Source: Cichorium intybus (lineage: Eukaryota > Streptophyta > Magnoliopsida > Asterales > Asteraceae). From it: a DNA stretch of 64,000 nt. Shown here piece after piece: positions 59,483-64,000 of this stretch. The stretch spans positions 62,729,854 through 62,793,853 of the forward strand of contig CM042011.1 of the NCBI GenBank assembly GCA_023525715.1, written 5' to 3'. Each line of letters starts with the position of its first letter. The stretch's first letter is position 1. The notes beneath the pieces are model-generated. The model was not told the origin of the DNA. It was given only the letters and a program-made list of their open reading frames with translations, and made no database searches. Position numbers and translations under genes: made by a program.

Positions 59483-61074
59483 GAGTAAATTACAATTTTG
59501 GTCCCTGTGGTTTGCATGAAATTTCACTTTTGGTCATCCTTTCGTTTTTCCACGCTGATGGTCCCTGAACTACACTTTTTCTTACAATATTGGTCCCTTG
59601 GCCAGGTAAAAAGACCAATATACCCTTTTTAATTACTTTTTCTTTTTCTTTCAATTTTTTTTATTTTGGGAATTAAAAAAAAAGAAAAAATACTGTAAAC
59701 CCTCCACCCCCACCCCACCCCCCCTCTTTGTCTCTCACCACCGTCTTCTGGGTTTCTTCATCGGATGGGAGGAACGGTATTCCTTCTCGCTCACTTTTCC
59801 ATTTGTCGCTCCCGTATAATCTCTGCCGGCTCGAAATCCGTCCAGAAATCTCACACTTTCACTAATTCACTCGCACCCCAAACATATTCTCGTGATTGTT
59901 TCCATTGAATTCAGGAGTCGACAGATTCATAAAAATCCTGCAATTTTACAAAAATAAACGAAATGAAACAAAGGCAACAATTGGTGCTGTTTTGTGATGA
60001 TCGAAAGACGAAGGATTGGAACTACTCTTGAATTTGTGCTGATGGAGCATAAATTCACGACATTTATACAAGAACACGGGAAGAAGTTCTCTACGAGAGA
60101 GGAGTACCTGCACCGCCTCGGTGTATTCTCCAAGAATCTTCTTAAAGCTGTCGAACACCAATTGCTGGATCCGGCGGCAGTTCATGGCGTCACGCCGTTC
60201 TCTGATCTATCGGCGGAGGAGTTTGAGAGTACGTATTTAGGCGTGAAAGGCGGTGGAATTGAGTGGAAGAACAGCGGCTTAGCAACAGCACCGCCTATGG
60301 AGGTTGATGAATTGCCGGAAGATTTCGATTGGAGAGAGAAAGGCGCCGTCACGGAGGTTAAGATACAGGTAAAGTTCCATGATTTGTCGCAATACGAAGT
60401 GTGAATTGTTTTTGCTAGAACTTTTGGGGATTTCACGGTGATATACATATCTTTCCATAAATAGAAAATCATACTTTCGAAGAAGAAGAAGCATCGTCTG
60501 AAACTACTATTTTCTGGGTACTGTTATCATCATCATCTTCTTCTTCTTCCAATGAACAAGACGACAAACAATGGCTGGTACTTGAACAGGTCCCAGAAGA
60601 AGACGCTGACGACGACGTGAATGATAAAGCGGATGTTTGAATTTTTAATGAACGTGAAGTGTTGTTCAGTATTCCTAATTTCTGATCTACTCGAAACTAA
60701 ATGATTATCGAACAGGGTACCTCCCATCCGATGAATTTTTAATGAACGTGAAGTGTTGTTCACTATTCCTAATTTTTGAAGAAGCCGTTCCTCCCATCCG
60801 ATGAAGAAACCCAGAAGACGGTGGTGAGAGAGAAAGAGGGGGTGGGGGTGGGGGGTTTAGGTATTTTTTTCTTTTTTTTTAATTCCCAAAATAAAAAAAA
60901 TTTGAAAGAAAAAAGAAAAAGAAATTAAAAAGGGTATATTGGTCTTTTTACCTGGCCAAGGGACCAATATTGTAAGAAAAAGTGTAGTTCAGGGACCATC
61001 AGCGTGGAAAAACGAAAGGATGACCAAAAGTGAAATTTCATGCAAACCACAGGGACCAAAATTGTAATTTACTC
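59483..61074 (+). mobile_element. 1592-bp Pack-MULE with a captured cysteine-protease exon
   Basis: Each end starts GAGTAAATTACAATTTTGGT; the inverted repeats run about 290 bp (59483..59777 and 60786..61074) and are nearly identical. The 9-bp direct repeat AAATCAATA flanks it (59474..59482 and 61075..61083), the diagnostic duplication size of Mutator-like elements. The centre holds the first exon of an RD19-like protease and leader DNA, with no transposase. A segment around ATTTTTAATGAACGTGAAGT is duplicated at about 60643 and 60736. It lies nested in the 58071..61696 element. Confidence 0.95.
59994..60404 (+). pseudogene. Captured exon of an RD19-like papain-family cysteine protease
   Basis: Residues about 20..60 are a cathepsin-F-type prodomain (HKFTTFIQEHGKKFSTREEY, then FSKNLLKAVEHQLLDP), followed by AAVHGVTPFSDLSAEEFEST, the conserved GxTxFSDL motif. 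The start of the mature enzyme reads LPEDFDWREKGAVTEVKIQ. In intact RD19-type proteases this is followed by the GSCGSCW active site. Here KIQ is followed by GTAAAG, a good splice donor, and intron sequence, so the catalytic Cys, His and Asn are absent. There is no clear signal peptide. The fragment cannot be a protease, though it could be transcribed from the element. Confidence 0.92.
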
Positions 61075-61693
61075 AAATCAATAAAATCTTTAAAAAATAG
61101 GTTTCATGTACGTAAATGAATTACCTTTTTATAAATGATCTAAAGATGAAGAGAGCAGCAAACAAACTTTATACGAGATGTTGGTGAAGAATGGTTGTGG
61201 GGGCGGTGGGAAATTGAGAAACACTAATGATCAACTTTAGAAGGATCGACTAACCTGTTTCAATCGCGATTTGTTTTGCATCAAGTCTGTAATCGTGATG
61301 TTTTTTGGTTCGTGAAGAAGGCGGTTGACGATTAGAATGGAGATGATGAGTGTGGCGCATCCGATGGAACGAAGATGATGGATATGGCGGGTCTGATGGT
61401 GTACGGCGGTGGTTGTTGCAAGGTGGGTGGAGATGGTGGCGTATGAAGGATGTAGACTGTGTAGGGTTATTGCCGATAAGCATGATAGTTGGGTGGAATA
61501 AGGGTGAAACGTGTGTTGGTTAGATATAAAGTCTAAATCCCTTAATATTAGGAAACTTCCATAATTATAGGACGGTATTTATTAGAATAATAATTAAATT
61601 AATTATAAAATTACTATACTATCCTTGTGAAATGATTGGACCATATTTGCTCATACACTCACACAATATTTGTTGTTCACATATGAACCTACA

Positions 61694-61696
<3 letters not shown>

Positions 61697-61758
<62 letters not shown>
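61697..61758. repeat. (AT)n microsatellite U
   Basis: About 62 bp of AT between the inner terminal repeat and the right 38-bp outer repeat. Confidence 0.97.
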
Positions 61759-61761
<3 letters not shown>

Positions 61762-61796
61762 AAAAGTATACAACGATGGTGAATCTTGTGCAGAAT
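61759..61796. repeat. Right 38-bp outer inverted repeat
   Basis: GCAAAAAGTATACAACGATG through CTTGTGCAGAAT, exact reverse complement of 57855..57892. An ORF of 88 codons (61670..61936) crosses it but shows no known domain. Confidence 0.97.
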
Positions 61797-62623
<827 letters not shown>

Positions 62624-62802
62624 TTCAAATATCAAATAACTTAAAAGAGCACATAACACTATTTTTTTAATAATTGGAAGTATCCAAGTAAGTAGTTTTA
62701 TATAAATTCACAATAGCAGTAGTCATAAATAATATTGGATCAAAAATCATAATTAACTGAAAAAGTACATGAAATTAAAAATAATGTTATTTTAAAAATA
62801 AT

Positions 62803-63190
62803 GGATATATTCAGGAAAGCCTTTTATTTTGACAATATATTCAATTAAGCCCTAATTGTCTTTCTTCATTCAATTAAGCCCAACATTTTGTTAAATGTTT
62901 ACAATTTTGTATAGTAGCTGGTTATGTCATTTTTATATTTTTATAACTGATGATATATCGGGTCAAAATGTAAGGGGCAAAATGTAATGACTTAATTGAA
63001 TAAAAACTGAAAATTCAACTCTAAATTGTTAAAAGGTTCGAAATGTAAGGACTTTAATGTATATTTCTTTTTATATTTAACTAAAATTGTGAACATTTAA
63101 CAACATGTTGAGCTTAATTGAATGGAAAAAAACAATTAGAACTTAATCGAATATATGAGCAAAATGTAAGGACTTTACTGAATATCTCTC
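62803..63190. mobile_element. 388-bp MITE with long TIRs and 9-10-bp target duplication
   Basis: The left end reads GGATATATTCAGGAAAGCCT and the right end, reverse-complemented, reads GAGAGATATTCAGTAAAGTC. Pairing continues about 110 bp (ATTCAATTAAGC words and AACATTTTGTTAAATGTTTACAA). TAAAAATAAT occurs on both sides (62793..62802 and 63191..63200). A duplication of 9-10 bp favours a Mutator-like MITE. The interior is non-coding. Confidence 0.88.
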
Positions 63191-63408
63191 TAAAAATAAT
63201 TATTGATATTAAAAAAATAATCAAAGAAGTGATTTTTAAATTAATTTAATATAATTTTATATATAATTTTATTCATGTTGTTTGAGATCATATTTATCTT
63301 ATATTAATTTAAATATAATTTTAAGAATTGATTTCAACCATTATAACTATTACAAAATTTCAACAGTTCATGTATATAATTCAATACAATCGCAACGCTT
63401 AATATCAA
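63191..63408. other. Unassigned AT-rich region
   Basis: Nothing recognised. Confidence 0.3.
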
Positions 63409-63469
63409 CTAGTGGCGATGCCCACGCGTTGCGGCGAGTTTATTAATCGTATATATTCAAAACCATTTA
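63409..63469 (-). mobile_element. Helitron-like 3' terminus, cut by an LTR
   Basis: The minus strand reads CTCGCCGCAACGCGTGGGCA then TCGCCACTAGTT, a G+C-rich potential hairpin followed by CTAGT, a common plant Helitron ending. The body would extend right but meets the LTR at 63470. Confidence 0.5.
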
Positions 63470-64000
63470 TGTAACACCCCAATTCTCACAAACCATTTAT
63501 GTGACATAAAAGCATATTTTACAAAATACGGTTTATCAAAAACCATTGTATTCGTTTAAGTCGATAGGGAGTGTTACAATTTCGTATCACACAACCATAA
63601 GATTTAAGGGAAAGGATTTAATCATACTCCAATACATGGAAGCTGTATCCAGCTCCACTCCTTCACACTTTAGAGTCTATTTTACAACTTCAAATTATCT
63701 TACATCTTCGTACCTGAACCTGGAATACATGGCATAAAAATAGAATACGTAAGACAAAAATGTCTCGTGAGTTACATGAGTTTTAGACTCAAACATTTAA
63801 CTTCTTTTTCCAACCTTTTTATAAAACTTATAACATAAAACATCTTTCAAAACTTTATAGTATTAACATACTATAACTCTTTACTTTTCAAAATCATTTC
63901 ATATCATACTTTTGCAAAAATAGCTTCTTTCTTACTTTCTTGGACTGGTATTATAAACTTGCTGGATTTTTTATACTTAGGGCTTTAATCACTATAAGTG
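63470..64000. repeat. Partial chromovirus-like LTR at the window edge
   Basis: It starts TGTAACACCCCAATTCTCAC, like the 45014 and 52127 LTRs. It shares diverged blocks such as ACGTAAGACAAAAATGTCTC versus ACGTGAGACATAATGTCTCG, followed by TTTAGAC-type text. It is a related but older or different family. It runs off the window. Confidence 0.85.

Noticed and set aside
61250..61483. His/Pro/Ser-rich minus-strand ORF
   Set aside because: Low-complexity composition and no recognisable family; inside a non-autonomous TIR element.

Overview
This window is eukaryotic nuclear DNA from a plant, almost certainly a eudicot. Two split genes with GT-AG introns encode plant-type proteins, and the rest is dominated by plant transposable-element lineages: Ty3 Tat/Retand-like and chromovirus-like elements, a Copia gag remnant, Mutator-like elements (MULEs), hATs, Helitron ends, SINEs and MITEs. 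An Asteraceae-like asterid is my guess from the general look of the elements, but nothing here proves the family.

Only two host genes look intact. A four-exon gene at 11557..12817 encodes the V-ATPase c'' proteolipid (182 aa). A seven-exon gene at 36918..39191 encodes a STRAP-like WD40 protein (342 aa). I could assign every intron boundary of both from the sequence.

Layout: 1..6118 holds a decayed Copia gag, a 217-bp tandem duplication and unassigned AT-rich DNA. 6238..7662 is a terminal-inverted-repeat (TIR) element sitting between two (AT)n tracts. 10246..10972 is a MITE with a foldback element nested in it. 13261..15170 is a broken hAT. 15772..22268 is a chain of elements set end to end around (AT)n tracts: a SINE fragment, a 4.2-kb MULE carrying a FAR1-type transposase and an OTU cysteine-protease ORF, a 1.26-kb TIR element, and a 428-bp MITE related to the one at 10246. 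22376..31232 is a Tat/Retand-like retrotransposon on the minus strand, with an antisense ORF and a 118-bp tandem array in its 3' region. 31233..36400 holds hAT MITEs, a CCACC-type simple repeat, a SINE and a decayed LTR element. A SINE with a 14-bp target duplication lies just 3' of the STRAP gene. 40970..44200 is a second hAT relic. 45014..54233 is a complete, young chromovirus-like element (two 2107-bp LTRs, TSD TAATG) that split an older TIR element. 54234..63190 is a second chain of TIR elements around (AT)n tracts, including a 1592-bp Pack-MULE (9-bp TSD) that captured the first exon of an RD19-like cysteine protease. The window ends inside another chromovirus-like LTR.

The strongest recurring pattern is structural. 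The window has 22 (AT)n arrays, and most of them coincide with the boundary of a mobile element, often at both ends of it. This suggests (AT)n arrays act as insertion platforms for several unrelated families, or that some families carry the arrays at their ends.
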